Notes: generated by a model from the sequence alone, not told the origin. A stretch of DNA of 64,000 nt from Pterobdella sp. o SKG-2022 (GCA_964035795.1 OZ038320.1:11196118-11260117), one strand, 5' to 3'. Counted from the stretch's first letter, positions 32,133-44,253 are shown. Made by a program: numbers and translations.

Positions 32133-35100
32133 GGCCGAATTTTGAATCGAGCCAAAGTGATAAAGCTTTTCCATGATTCCCTGTCCAGCATTGCGTTCTC
32201 AATTTTCTTAGTGCTTTCTAGGCCGGTGTCTCTCATCAGAGTGTCAACATAATTAATTCGTTTTCTTCCTCTTGTTGGGTTTCTTGCTAAAGGTTGCCCC
32301 AGAACATGTTTCGAGGCTATCTCTTCTCGGTGCAGTACACAATGACCGACTGCGTTCTTTAATCTTACAACTTAATTTTGGCAGATCACCGTAGAGTTCT
32401 TCATATGTCACGTGTTGTTTCCAAGATATTTTTAGTGCCATTTTAAGCATTCTGATATAAGCTCCATCTAGTGATTTAGTTAAAGCAGAAGTAAAAGCCT
32501 AAGTTTCAGAGTTATAAAGCAACACAGATTCGACTGTCATCAGAAATAATCTGCTTTTCATTCCTCTACTCATTGAAGACTTCCAGATTTTTTTGAGTTT
32601 AAGACAGGCCATCCATGCCAGAGCCTTCCTTGCTTTCATATCGTGTTGACAACCACCTAAGTACTTGAAATTGTCAAGTTCTTCGGTGGAACCACCACTG
32701 ATAGATTTCATGTTATTGGTGCTATCCTCGTTAAACTTCATCATTTTGGTCTTTTTGGCATTGCAGTAGAATGCATTTTTTTGCAGCTTCAGCTTCAACT
32801 CTGTTTAAGAGCTTTTTGGCTTGAGCTATTTCGTGACATATGAGGGCGATATCGTCAGCATAATCGAGATCAGTTATTACTTCTGCTGGATATTGACGAT
32901 TTCTTTTTGGATTAAGAATGAAGCCAAGTTCTTCTTTACCATCAATGGCCATCCTCATAATGTAGTCAATAACAATGGTGAAAAGATATGGGGCCAGTGT
33001 GTCCCCTTGAAGAACACTTCCTAAAATTTCAAAATATTCAGTTTCACCATCAGGAGAGAGTACCTTAGCTCTTGCTCCTTCGTATAGTTTTTCTATGGCA
33101 TTGACAAGCTCATTTGGAATTCCATATGTTTTGAGAGTTTGCATCATTTTTGCTCTGTGAGCGCTATCAAATGCTTTACTGAAATCCACAAAAACTATGG
33201 TTGCAGGCACATTATTTCTTTTTGCTTTTTCAATTATTCTTCGAAGAGCTAGAATGTGAGCTTTAGTATTTCTTTTGGCTCAAAATCCGTATTGGTTGTT
33301 TCTAAGTAGTGGGTCTAGGTGAGGTTGAGTTCGATTTAGTATAATCTTGTTCACTTCTTTCCACATCATATCTGACGGACCGATTCCTTTATAGTTTGAT
33401 GCATTACTGAGATCCCCATCTTTTGGTAGAGGTAGAATGTTGGTGTCAGACCATTGTTGGAGCTTATGACCGTCTAAAAGAAGTGAGTTAGCATATTCTA
33501 AAACAATGTCGTTTATATTGCAGTATTTCAGTAGTTTTTTTTGGATACCGTCTTCACCAGAAACTTTACTAAGCTTGAGACATTTTTTCACTGTAAGATA
33601 TTCTCCTTTGGTGAAAGGTTCAGTTTCTATCTGTAGATCTTCAAATATTGTTTGAACCTGGACACCACAATCATTTGATATTGTGGGTCCTTTACCCAGT
33701 AAATCGCTGAAATGATTGTACCAGCTTCTGATCCTTTCACCTTTGTTTTTGCCTTTGAGAATGCCTTTTTTGGAGCTTCTTTGACCACTTACCTCATTTA
33801 TGAGATTCCAGCATTTAGAGCTTTGACTACGCTTGGCTGCTGTTTCAATTAATGTAATTTGCTGTGCCAATTGTTCTTCGCATAGGCTGTTGTAAATTCT
33901 ATAAAGTTTTGCTTTCTCAGATTGGAGGTTTTCACTGGTCGTTTCATTTGCCTCACTTTGATAAAAATCGTACTCTTTTGAACTTTATATCTTTGTTTAA
34001 TAACCTTTTCATTTTCTGCGAAATTTTTTTTGTTTTTGCGTTCTTTTGTTTGAAGAAGTAAGTGAGCCGTTTCATTTTTTGCTTTTATTAGCTTATCATA
34101 TTTTTCCGAGATATCTTCACCTTCAATACATAGTTCAGCGTATTTATTTCTTACTTGAATCGTATATTGATGTTGCAACTCTTCATTGTTGTTGAGTGCT
34201 GAACAGTTGTGTAATGTCTTTTGTGCCAGTGTTTTGACTTTTCTAAGACTAAGTTTTAATCGAGAAGAAATGACTCGATGGTCGGAACCAATGCTCGCAA
34301 AGAAACTGTACCTACATTCTTGATCGAATTCCTCCATTTTTTTTAATGAGAATGTAATCTAGTTGCGTTTTGTTTCTCCCATATCTGATAGGTAGGTCCA
34401 TAGCTTTCCGGACTTTTTTGAAAACAGGTGTTTGCTATCATCAAATGGTTTTCTTGAGATAAATTAATAAGAAGTGCTCCATTATGATTCGTTTTTTGGT
34501 GACATGTGTATTTTGCTGCTTCATTTCCAATGTGAACGTTGCAATTACCGATTATCAGAACAATGTTGTGATTGGGGCATTCTTTAATGGATTTCCTCAG
34601 CAAGCTCTAATTCTCAGCTGCTTCATTGTTGCCTTCCATGGGAGCAAAATGAATTAGAAGAGTATCTGCAGGATTTCCAGTGAAGTCTACTCTGAGGATT
34701 CTAAGGCTGACAACATTGATATTTGTAATGCATTTCTTCAACTTATTATTCATCATAAGTCCAACCCCGCCATTTGGCACATTGTGGTTATTTTGCCATG
34801 CACTTGAGGTTATGACTAGATATTCATCAGCCAGACCAATTATGTCCACACCGTTAGCTTTCATCAAATAGGACAGTTCTGCCTGTTAAACCTGACTACG
34901 CAATGTTCTCACGTTCTGAAACGCAACGTTTAAACTCTTGCAAGAGTCTAAAGGTTGGCGACCTGTTCTACATTTACCATCAGATGTACTTCTTCCTGAA
35001 GGATTTGAGAGCAATCGTCATTCGAGTTAAGTAACGAGCATGCTTGTACAGAAACAGGTCTTGAGTTAGGGGCTTTAACCCTTGTGCTGCGGTCATTCTT

Positions 35101-35430
35101 CATCATTTGGCTCTTCAGTGGCTATACTAACTAGTGCTCGCCACGACTACTAGCAGCTGCTTTTATCCTCAGAGTAGCACATCTTGAAGTTTTTGCTTTT
35201 CCATGAACTGCTTGCGAAACAACGAGAAGGAAATATCTTCAGCTTGCTGTAGGCTTTCCACAAACGCAGAGGCGGAAGGAAGAAAGTTTTGCACCATTGC
35301 TCTATGTTAGCCGTATCACAGTCTTTCACTGCCAATGTCAGACCTGTTCGCCTTGGGAGGCCTTACCAAGAACATAAGTTCCCGATGGCATAGCTCTGAC
35401 ACGAACCCGTTACCATCCCCCACCGCGTGG
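32133..35430 (-). mobile_element. Non-LTR retrotransposon C (endonuclease + RT), decayed
   Basis: Minus-strand LINE. Endonuclease fragments lie at 34867-34343 (MKANGVDIIGLADEY, PNGGVGLMM, LIIGNCNVHIG). A linker occupies 34337-33849. RT pieces lie at 33870-33280 (SKVSGEDGIQKKLL, LPLPKDGDLSNASNYKGI, NNQYGF) and 33210-32731 (FVDFSKAFDSAHRAKM, VLQGDTLAPYLF, LDYADDIALI catalytic motif). The C-terminal region runs 32798-32253 (KTKMMKF, LDNFKYLGG). The 5' region extends to about 35430, where GC content falls back to background. Frames are broken by several shifts and stops. The 3' end abuts the tetranucleotide array. Confidence 0.9.
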
Positions 35431-36828
35431 ATGTCAAGGTTGGACTTTTAGACCTTTTCTGTCACATTCATATTCACGATAAATTTCATCTTTTTAACAA
35501 TTCTACACAGCTTGAGCTCGAGAGCCTGAGGACGGACTCAATGGAAGCAAGTGTGTTTATCATCAAGTGGTCCGAATTGATAGAGCAAGAAAGAATTATT
35601 TCTTATTGTCTATAGGAGCACTAGGGTTAACAACAACAATAACTTGAAAAGAAAACTAAGTCGAAAGAAGCAAAAAATCTGACACAAAACAAAGAAAACT
35701 GTAAACACAAGATTTCGTTCAAATATATAAGCTAAAATCTTATATAAATACAACATTGAGAAAACTCCGTTTTTTTGGAGGTGATTAAGCATTTTCTATT
35801 GTAAAAAGATTTTATGTAAGGAATAGAAGTTATGTTAATAATATATAATTTTTGGATATTTTCTTTATAATTAATTTTTTTGCACACTAGTATTGCTTTT
35901 TATTAAAAATTTGTTCAAATATATATTCATTTCTATGTTAAGCGGTTCAACTTCTACGTAAGAATATAGTCTTTATAAGCTGTTTTTTCCTTCAAACTTT
36001 TCAGACGCGAAAACAACTTGTGTTTGAATGAAAACTTCAGTTTCTCAAGACAATTTTCTATGATGAACGCAAATAACTTCTGATTCAAAATTTTTAGGAT
36101 GATATACACTACAAAAAAAGCAAGAGTAGTTTTTTCTAAGAAGAGTGAGTTACCATTCATGATCTTTTCTTGATTGAAATTTAATTTATAACTTGATGTT
36201 TTTAGTTTAACGATTATAAAGACTTCGACACAAACCTTTTGGTTTTTCAACGTTTGAAAATGATAAATTGATAGAAAAAAAACTTGGCTCATTTTATTCA
36301 TTTGACACATTTGGATCTCTTCTTCAATGGTCAAATTACTATTGAAAGCCTGATAACGCTTATCGCCATCTATCGTGAGTTGCTGTTAGATTTTTAAAAT
36401 TAAATATTTTTATGAAAAATCAATTTAAATATTGGTCATCGAAATATATCAAATTTTTTGATTTAAAAAAAGTTTTATTCGATTCAAATATTAAAAATTA
36501 TCTTTAAATCAGAAAAAAATAATATAAAATAAGTATTCCAGTGGTGATAAAAATTACGATAATGGTGATAATTAATATTGTGGTGGTGATAATGATGCTT
36601 AAATAGTTAAGAATTGAGGTTTTGGTATCAAAAAAGGTGGTAGTTCATAATAACGATGATTATTTTGATAACGTACAATAAAATATGTATTCAGATAAAA
36701 CGCGTAAGTTAACAATGATCCAGTTGTGAGCGGCTGAAGAATGGCTCGTTCTGGCAAGTTGGTGAATATGGAAGGCAGTGAAGTCAACCAAAGGAGGTGG
36801 AAGGAAGAAAGGAAGGTAGATAGTAAGA
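35431..36828. other. AT-rich intergenic DNA
   Basis: No gene recognised. Open frames here (for example 36334-35954 minus, rich in Phe/Leu/Lys) have the composition of chance frames in AT-rich DNA. Short gtggtgata-type repeats occur near 36540-36600. Confidence 0.4.
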
Positions 36829-37106
36829 AAGGAAGGAAGGAAGGAAGGAAGGAAGGAAGGAAGGAAGGAAGGAAGGAAGGAAGGAAGGAAGGAAGGAAGG
36901 AAGGAAGGAAGGAAGGAAGGAAGGAAGGAAGGAAGGAAGGAAGGAAGGAAGGAAGGAAGGAAGGAAGGAAGGAAGGAAGGAAGGAAGGAAGGAAGGAAGG
37001 AAGGAAGGAAGGAAGGAAGGAAGGAAGGAAGGAAGGAAGGAAGGAAGGAAGGAAGGAAGGAAGGAAGGAAGGAAGGAAGGAAGGAAGGAAGGAAGGAAGG
37101 AAGGAA
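36829..37106. repeat. (GGAA)n / (TTCC)n array, about 69 units
   Basis: About 278 bp of nearly pure GGAA repeat. It creates long artefactual reading frames on both strands (Gly-Arg-Lys-Glu and Pro-Ser-Phe-Leu repeats). The flanks (36790-36828 and 37107-37140) are purine-rich and look like decayed array. Confidence 0.97.
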
Positions 37107-38919
37107 AGTGTGGGGAGGTGGAAGAAAGTGAAAGGTGCAGTGGTGAAAAGGCGTTTGCCTTCAAAAGGAAGACGGGTCCGCTGTTTGTTGGTCGTTGGTG
37201 CATTGGGAGCTCGTTTTGGAACTTTTGCAGACTTTTCGAGATTTGGTTATTTATAAAATTTTTCTTTCACAAGCAATGTTGATTGTTCTTTTAATCATTT
37301 AGTTTTCAGAGTTTGTTCAGGCACGTTGCCAACTTGCACTTTCGCATTGAATTTAAACATTTTCATTTAAGTTTGCAGCATTTAGGTTGGGGATGGCAGA
37401 GTTTGAGATTTTTGTAGAATGTTTGCAGAAGGTCTTGAAGACTCTGTTTCAAGAGTATTGTTTTATTTTCTAAAGTTATGTATTTAATTCTTAAACGTTT
37501 GATGTAGTGATATATCTAAAAAAAGAATTGGAAAAAGAAGACGAACAAAAGAAGAAGAGGAAAAAAAGAAGACCAGTTTGACAAACCTCACTTAATCTGG
37601 ACATGCTCAAATCAAAAGAAAGGAATATATACGAAGAGCTTATTAAGAGGAAGGACTGAAAGAACAAGGAAGTTTGGAGGAGCTCTGCCAGTATATCACT
37701 ACAAAAATTGTTATAATTAAATACATTTTTAAATAATCTTTTTTATAATTGCGTATTGAATTTTTAATTTTTCCAAAAATTCGATACGTAAAAGTTTTGA
37801 AACCAAGTCTCCAAAACTATTTTTTCTGCAAACTGCATTTAAAAAATTATCTCTGCTACCCTTAACATAAATTTGAAATGAAAATGCTTACATTCAGCTT
37901 GAAAGTTTGAGACAACAACCTGTCTACAATAAATTCAAGAAACTCAATGATTAATAGAACAATTGATATGTTTGTGATCGAGATTTTTTATAATTACTGA
38001 AAATCGAAACGAGTTGAATTTATTTCTGAAAGTTGAGTCTTCGAACACCAGACCGACTCTGGGCCCAGTCTTCCAAAAAGTGGATTTCCCCTCCCCTCCA
38101 CAATCGGCCTTTTGAAAAAAGTGTGTGGTGCGCAAAAAGAGCATTCGAACTATGGGTTGCTGGTCTTCATCCATGAATCATGTGACTAGAAGCTTAATGT
38201 ACATGTTGTGGCTTAAGACTGCCCATACAACAATCTGAATTGGACTCAAAAAAAGTTTTTTGCTTTGTATTCAAATTTATTTTGTTTCATTGAAACTCGT
38301 GATTCTTATTTTTGTTGGTTTGTATAAAATAAAGCCATTTAAAAGTTTTTGATTTTATAGAATTTAATTTTGAGCTTGGCAACAAACTGATGCAAAGTAT
38401 TGTTTGAGAATGGAGGTATTAATGAACTCAGAAAAATATGCGAGTTGTGTGATGAGAATGAATAGAAGAGCCTACAAGCATAAAGCTCGAAACTGATATT
38501 TTTTTCTAAAAAAAAGAATTATCAACTGAAGTGAATTGGTGAAGTCTGTTGAAATGAAAAAAGACCGATAGGGTTATATGATGTTAGAATATAAGAATTT
38601 AAGGTAAACTTTCGCTCACAGTCAAAATTTTTTGAGAAAGTTTGTGATAGTAGGAGCTCAGATCGATGATTAAATTATGATCAAGGATGAGCTTTTGAAT
38701 GTTTTTGTGAGATTGTGGCTTGTGTGTTTCGAGTCGCCCGCGCATCACGAACCACAAGATACTGAACACTAAAATTTGAAAATGCACTATTATTGATTTT
38801 TTTTAAAGCATTTTAACAGTTAAATATGAATTCAATCTTTTAATGAACAAAAAATACTCCACGATGTGTTACTATTTACAACATTAATTTTTATAAGGCA
38901 CAAAAATTAAAAATTGCAG
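37107..38919. other. Intergenic DNA upstream of the thioesterase-like exon
   Basis: About 1.8 kb without a recognised gene. The missing first exon of the thioesterase-like gene should be here if that gene is intact, but I could not identify it with confidence. Confidence 0.4.
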
Positions 38920-39405
38920 AGATTTTTCCATTTAATTTCAAAAACCCGAGGATTCGGTGTTCGCCATCCACAAGTGAAGCTACTGAGTTATGAAGATAGA
39001 AAGTTAAAATGCGAGTTTAAAGTGTCTGCAAAAGAGTTAGACATATCTGGAACATTGCACTGTGGATTTGTTGGGTTTACCGTTGATGTGGTTACTTCCG
39101 CAGTTTTATTATGTAAAAATCCTCAAAGTGGTGGTTTGAGTGTGAACTTGAGTATGAAGTGAGCTGTATTCATAATATTATGGAAATTCTATCGAAAAGT
39201 ATTTTCACCATTAATTATTAATTCAAATACATCTGTAAACTGGTTATCTATAACTTTTCAACCAGCTTATGAAGGAATGGATTTAATTTTGGATGCCACT
39301 CTTCAGAAACTAGGAAAAAACTTGGCTACTATGGATATTTCAAGCAAAGATAAACAAACTGGAGAGTTAATAATTACTGGAGTTCATAAAAATTTCCGTA
39401 GATAA
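38920..39405 (+). pseudogene. ACOT13-like hotdog-fold acyl-CoA thioesterase, incomplete
   Basis: Hydrolyses acyl-CoA thioesters in the PaaI/ACOT13 family. After an acceptor at 38919 (attgcag) the frame reads RFFHLISKTRGFG and then the family core (LKCEFKVS, SGTLHCGF, VDVVTSAVLLC) to about 39158. A second piece, about 39240-39405, reads SITFQPAYEGMDLI, then the LGKNLATMDI and TGELIITGVHKNF motifs, and a stop. The catalytic Asp (VDVV) and His (TLH) are kept. The Asn at the active-site position of human ACOT13 (N50) is Asp here, and the second Gly of HGG is displaced by Cys (HCG). No initiating ATG is in frame; the frame opens with TTG after a stop, so an upstream exon is needed. The obvious donor (atgaa/gtgagc, 39159) has no phase-compatible acceptor, though weaker pairs would restore frame. 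Either a functional gene with an unusual splice, or a decaying copy; I lean slightly to decay. Confidence 0.6.
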
Positions 39406-39678
39406 AATATCAAACTGTTGTTTTACCTTTTGAATCATGCTTGATTTGTAAATTTTTTTGAAATTCATTGTAAAGAAGTAAAAAAGTCATTGATTCAATT
39501 TTTGATGAATGTTGTTGAAAAATAGTCTGGTGTATAGTATTAATTCGTTTTTAATGCTTTTTAAAAATATGAATTGATTAGGAGCCAGTAAAGCTGAATG
39601 AGATATGTATTATATTAAGTTAAGTGTTAGAAATTTGGTATTCAGTGCAAATATAACAGCTTAGCTCATGATTCTTAC

Positions 39679-40215
39679 GGGCACTTCGCGATTAAATAAG
39701 TTCCAAGCAGCGAAGCATTGCTTTAAGATTAGCCAATCAGCTTTCCACCAATCATATGCTTTTTTAGGATTTTGTAAGAATTTATTTTTATAATTAAAAT
39801 TATGCACAATGAATATTTTTTTCTTTAAAAGCTATTCAAAAAACCTCAAATGTGGATTTTCAACTCTGATAAATCAATCCAAATGTATGCAAATCAATTT
39901 TCTTAAATATAGTGTTTTTGGAAGTGAAATAGATAATTTTTTTTCAAATAACAAAAAAAAATAGTTTTATTTAGATACGAATGTAAAAAAATGATTATTT
40001 CAGTACTTTTCACAATTTTTTTGAAATTTTATGATTGGTTCAGAAACTATAGGCTCGCTCTTCAATACACTGCCTGATCGCGAAGTGCCTGTTTTCGCGA
40101 ATATTTAAACATTATGATACATGAATATTTTCAAGAACAAAAAACTAACATTTTTCAAAGCCTATGATTGGTCCAATTTAAAACAGCTTTATGCTGCTTG
40201 GAACTTCTTTAATGA
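39679..40215. repeat. Inverted-repeat element (MITE-like) with CCAAT motifs
   Basis: The left segment ttccaagcagc (about 39701) and accaatcatatgctt (about 39748) recur as reverse complements at 40160-40206 (aagcctatgattggt, then gctgcttggaac). The motif gcacttcgcg (39681) also recurs inverted as cgcgaagtgc near 40079, but out of order, so the structure is more than a simple foldback. Arms are about 75-80 bp and no ORF is present. Probably a non-autonomous DNA transposon. Confidence 0.6.
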
Positions 40216-40900
40216 TACTTTGAAGTCTTGTTTATTGATATAGAGTTGTGTTATATAACAAAGAATTACTATAACAGCTATTATTGTTGAATTTTTTTAT
40301 GAATACATTATTATGAGTGTTATTTAATTATTCTTACAGTGTTAAGACTGTGAAAAAGCATCTTGACGATAGAGAAGACTATTTTATTTACTCTGGCTAA
40401 AGCCAGTGTGGAGACCAACAACCTTCAGGCTGTGTTTTCTTCGTTGACTATTTATTTTTTACATCTGCAACCTCAATGAGATTAGTCAATAAATCCATCA
40501 GTTTGAGAAAAAGAGGTTTTAGTGCAGTTGAATCGTGTGCGGTGTCATGTGTAGAAATCTCATAACTTTCATAAAAGGGTTGAGAGTCATTTTTGTATGC
40601 AAAATTTAAAAAAAAGATATTTTAAAGCTAGGGTGCATTTAATCGAATAAGATTAATATGTAAATTGTAGTTGACATGGATCGGAAGGTTTTGGTTAGGT
40701 AACGTTGAGGTAATTCGCTAAAAAATTCAAGGCGAGTTTACAATATCGTTATAGAGTTTGATTTCTGTCACTTTTCACTTTACTCGCTATATTAAACATG
40801 ACTTGCAGATATAAAATGAAATGTTTGTAAATTAACAAGTTCATTCAGCTGCATTTTTATTTTGCTATTTAAAGTCATGAAACATGTGCTATGCGGTGGA
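40216..40900. other. Intergenic DNA
   Basis: AT-rich sequence without recognised coding or RNA features between two repeat elements. Confidence 0.4.
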
Positions 40901-41046
40901 AGCAAGAGCATGCTCCATTGCAAACTTCTTTTGCTCCAACAAATTTTCATGATCATACATAAAAAAGCAATGGCTTTCAGTTTCCAGCAGCTCTTGAATG
41001 GGCAAAGGGTGCTAAGAATGCCTGGGCTTTCTTCCTTATCTTCTTT

Positions 41047-42500
41047 TTCTTTTTGGAGGTCTTTTTTGGTAGTTTTAATATTAGATCATTAAATGGGAAG
41101 AGTATGGAGTTGTGTGAAAAGTTGTTGAGGAGGAAGGTTGGTATTTGCTGTATCCAAGAAGTGAAGTGGAGAGATATGTGCTCAAAAATTCTAGGTAGTT
41201 TAGGTAGGAGGCTTAAACTATGGTGGTCTGGTAATGAAGATAAGATAGGTGGTGTAGGAATAATAGTCAGAGAGGATTTATGTATGAATTTTGTGGAAAT
41301 AAATAGGATATCAGATAGAGTGATGGTAGTGGTAAATATTTTTTGTAAAAAGGTAGTAAGAATTGTTTGCACTTATGCCCCACAATGTGGAAGATCGATG
41401 AGTGAAAAAGAGAAGTTTTATGGGAAAATGGCTAGAGGGTATGAAGTAGAAAATCAAAATGAAGTTTTGATTTGCTTAGGAGACTTTAATGGACACATTG
41501 TCAAAGAGGTTGATGGGTTTGAAGGTGTTTATGGAGATTTTGGAATAGGCAAGAAGATCGTGGAGGGTAGATTGCTGTTAGAAGTTTTTGTTGAAAAGAG
41601 TATGTGTGGTGATTAGTTGGTTTAAAAAGAAGGATAATAAGAAGGTTACGTTTAATGGAGGGTGTAGTGGGACAGAAATAGATTTTTTGTTGATGAAGGG
41701 TAGTCAGATAAAGTTTTTGAAGGATGTGAGAGCAATTGGGAGTAAGCTCCAGCACAAACTATTGAAGGTAGTTTTAGACGGAAGATGGACTGGGAAAATC
41801 CAACAAAGCCATGCCAAAAAAGTATCTCGTCCAAAAGTATGGAAGCTTTCGAACGATGAAGAAAAAGCAAAATTTTTTAAAAAGATGGAAGTTTTTTATC
41901 GAAAAAGCGATTAACGAATGCATGGCTGAAATATAAAACTTATGCTCTAAAAGCTGCTGAAGATATTTGTGGAGTGAGTAGAAGTAAGCCTCAGCATGGT
42001 GAAACTTGGTGGTGGAATCAGGATATTGAAAAAGCCATCACAGAGAAGAAGAAAAGTTTCTGGAAGTGGAAACAATTTCCATCTAGAGAAAATAAATCCC
42101 GTTAATATCTCTGGCAAAAAGAAAGCTATTGCTGAGGCAATGAAAAAAGAGGCGGCGAAAAAGATGGATAAGATACGGAATGACAGAAATGTCGTATCCC
42201 GTAAAATAATGAATAAAAATGATGAAGAAGGGAGCAAGTGATTTAACAGGTACAACTGCAGTAAAGACAAAAATGGGAAGGTTGTATTTGCCGAGGATGG
42301 TCGCAAGAGAGTGTGGAAGGAACACATAGAGGCCATCATGAATAAAGAGAATTCATGGGATGGGATGGTAAATGTAGAAGTGGTTGAAGGTCTGGTGTAA
42401 CCATTTGCTATGAAGCTAGGGATCATAAAAAATGGCAAGGCCAGTGGACCAACTGGAATTATCAAGGAGCACCTAGTTGCCTTTCCACATGGGAAGCGAG
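41047..42500 (+). mobile_element. LINE fragment D: endonuclease domain and linker
   Basis: Positions 41053-41616 encode an endonuclease: FGSFNIRSLNGKS, CCIQEVKWRD, GVGIIVRED, VCTYAPQCG, LGDFNGH. After a frameshift, 41588-41914 carries the remaining part (SWFKKKDNKK, EIDFLLMKGS, PKVWKLS). A linker with WWWNQDIEKA follows near 42010. The sequence ends near 42480 at the start of the RT (IKNGKASGPTGI), so catalytic RT is absent. The same endonuclease segment (FNGHIVKEVDGFEGV) recurs in the chimeric fragment at 45747. Confidence 0.85.
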
Positions 42501-42509
42501 TTACAAACC

Positions 42510-42926
42510 CAGAAAATCCAGTCCATAATTAACACGACAGCCAGATTAATATAAAGAACTAAAAAGTTTGATCACATAACTCCTGTCTTAAAAGATATAC
42601 AAATGCTTAAAGCTGAAGGAAGAATTCAATACAAGATAATACTACAAACACATAAATGTCTCAAAATAGAAAGCTCTTCTTATCTTTCATCAAAATTATC
42701 AACTGGTTCTTCATTGCCTGAAAGGAAAAGACTCAAATCGTCGAACACAATGGATATAGCAAGAGTGAGATCTAACACCACTTTGGGGAACAGAAGATTT
42801 GAAGTTGCTGCACCAATTCTTTGGAACAATTTACCAAATCACCTCAAATCCATAATCTCCACAAAAACTTTTTCCAAGTGCTTAAAAACCAACCTCATGA
42901 CTAAGTCTTATAACCTTAAAACATAA
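42510..42926 (+). mobile_element. L2/CR1-like LINE 3' fragment
   Basis: Encodes the C-terminal RT-tail region typical of L2/CR1 elements: KFDHITPVLKDIQM, RIQYKIILQTHKCL, NRRFEVAAPILWNNLPNHLK, and a stop at 42926. It belongs to a different family from the fragment directly upstream, so the junction at about 42500 joins two LINEs. Confidence 0.75.
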
Positions 42927-43260
42927 TTTTAGAATTTTTTTCTTTCAAGTATTTTTTCTTTGCAGAAAATCAAATTAGTGGGGAAAAAGAAGGGGTAAAT
43001 GAAAGGAATTACTAGGTGTGTGTGGATTGAAGAAGAAAGCGTGAGGGGCTGGAAAGAATGAAAATTTACTGTATTAGGACTGACTCCATTTATAAATATA
43101 TATGCTAAAGTGGTCTTGAAGACTATCAGTTTCATGCCACTATAATAATATTCGTCATTTGTTTGTTTGTATTATTATTCAGTAAATAAAAGTGTTTGGT
43201 TCAAATCGTTTTTGTTAATAGGCTAGTTTAGTTAATAATAATTTTAAAACTCACTTCTTT

Positions 43261-43911
43261 ATCAATTTGCATCAAAATCATCATTTCATCATTATCATCA
43301 TTTTATTATAGTCAGCATCTTTTCTTTTTCATAGGGGTCATTGACTTCTTTCCATGACCTAAGCCTCTCTTTCTATTTCACTCTGTCATAGGCGTGGAGG
43401 CTTGAAGTGGAAGGAAGTAGAGGAAGGGGAAGGCCATGGTTAGCTTAGAAAAATGTGACCTCTGTCGTGAGCTTGAAGATCTAATTCAAGCTCACAACAA
43501 AGGTCACACTTTTCAAGCTAACCATGGTCTTCCCCTTCCTATACTGCCTACCACCTCAAGTTTCTACGCCTACTTTACACAATCATTATCTCCTTTCCTT
43601 ACAACATATCCCAGCCATCTCAAACTTCCTTGTCTCACCATTCCAACAATCGTATTATCGTATTCACACCATCAGCTAGCTTCACACCACACATCATTCG
43701 AAGCATCCGTTTTTCTGCTCTTCTCAACATACTCTCTTCAACGGAACTTACAACCCAAGTTTCTGAGCCATATGTCCTGACAGGCCTCAAACATGTCCTA
43801 TGCATTTTTTTTTGATATTCCATGTGTTTTTTACCACATAACATAGAAGACACACTGTTGAATGCCTTCTTCCTATCCTTCGTGTAACAGCTAGCTCACT
43901 TCCTCCTCCAC
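43261..43911 (-). mobile_element. LINE 3' fragment, second copy of the 7246-7857 family
   Basis: The minus-strand frame 43853-43635 reads MSSMLCGKKHMEYQ, RPVRTYGSETWVVSSVEES and LRMMCGVKLADGV, close to the copy at 7246-7857. Its downstream half is rearranged into a palindrome (43392-43570). The low-coordinate end shares the tcatcattttattatagtca motif with the other copy. Confidence 0.85.
43392..43570. repeat. Palindrome of about 180 bp (arms about 80 bp) inside the LINE fragment
   Basis: From ggcgtggaggcttgaag the sequence runs to gagcttgaagatcta at the centre (about 43480), then returns as its reverse complement to caagtttctacgcc. The arms differ at several positions. The LINE's GSRGRGRP-coding region has thus been copied head-to-head. 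An open frame across it (43436 onward) is an artefact of the palindrome. Confidence 0.85.
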
Positions 43912-44253
43912 CAAAAGAAGTGCGCAATGGAGCATGCCCTTGCTTTTGAAATTTAAATATATAATCCTAGTTTTATTATTACACTTAAGGTTTTTTGCTT
44001 TTTTAGACTGACTTTGTTTCGTAGGTTTGTGAACTGCTCATGTTAAAGAATGTGATATGAATTTTTTCTTTTGCCTACAAGTTTTTGAGTTTTTTATGCA
44101 TTATTTGTAATTATATTCCGCATGCAATAAACTTAAATATTTTTTTTCTTGTTTATTTTTATCACGGTTTTGTATTTTTTTCTATTTGAATAAAAAAATG
44201 AAATTTTGTTACCATTTTCATTATAAAAAATTGACGTTTTGAAGATTTAATTA

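Larger units (their letters stand above)
40901..43945. mobile_element. LINE mosaic bounded by 34-bp inverted repeats
   Basis: The outer ends are inverted copies: 40901-40933 reads agcaagagcatgctccattg followed by 'caaacttcttttg'. The reverse complement of 43912-43945 reads aagcaagggcatgctccatt followed by 'gcgcacttcttttg'. Between them lie a plus-strand LINE endonuclease fragment, an L2/CR1-like 3' fragment, and a minus-strand LINE 3' fragment with a palindrome (listed separately). Either a DNA transposon filled by later LINE insertions, or an inverted duplication made by rearrangement. Confidence 0.5.

Noticed and set aside
36741..37256. 171-aa plus-strand ORF and 139-aa minus-strand ORF of Gly-Arg-Lys-Glu / Pro-Ser-Phe-Leu repeats
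   Set aside because: Pure consequence of the (GGAA)n array, which lacks stops in any frame; no unique coding flank.
43436..43780. 114-aa ORF across the LINE palindrome
   Set aside because: Created by reading through a palindrome of LINE antisense sequence.
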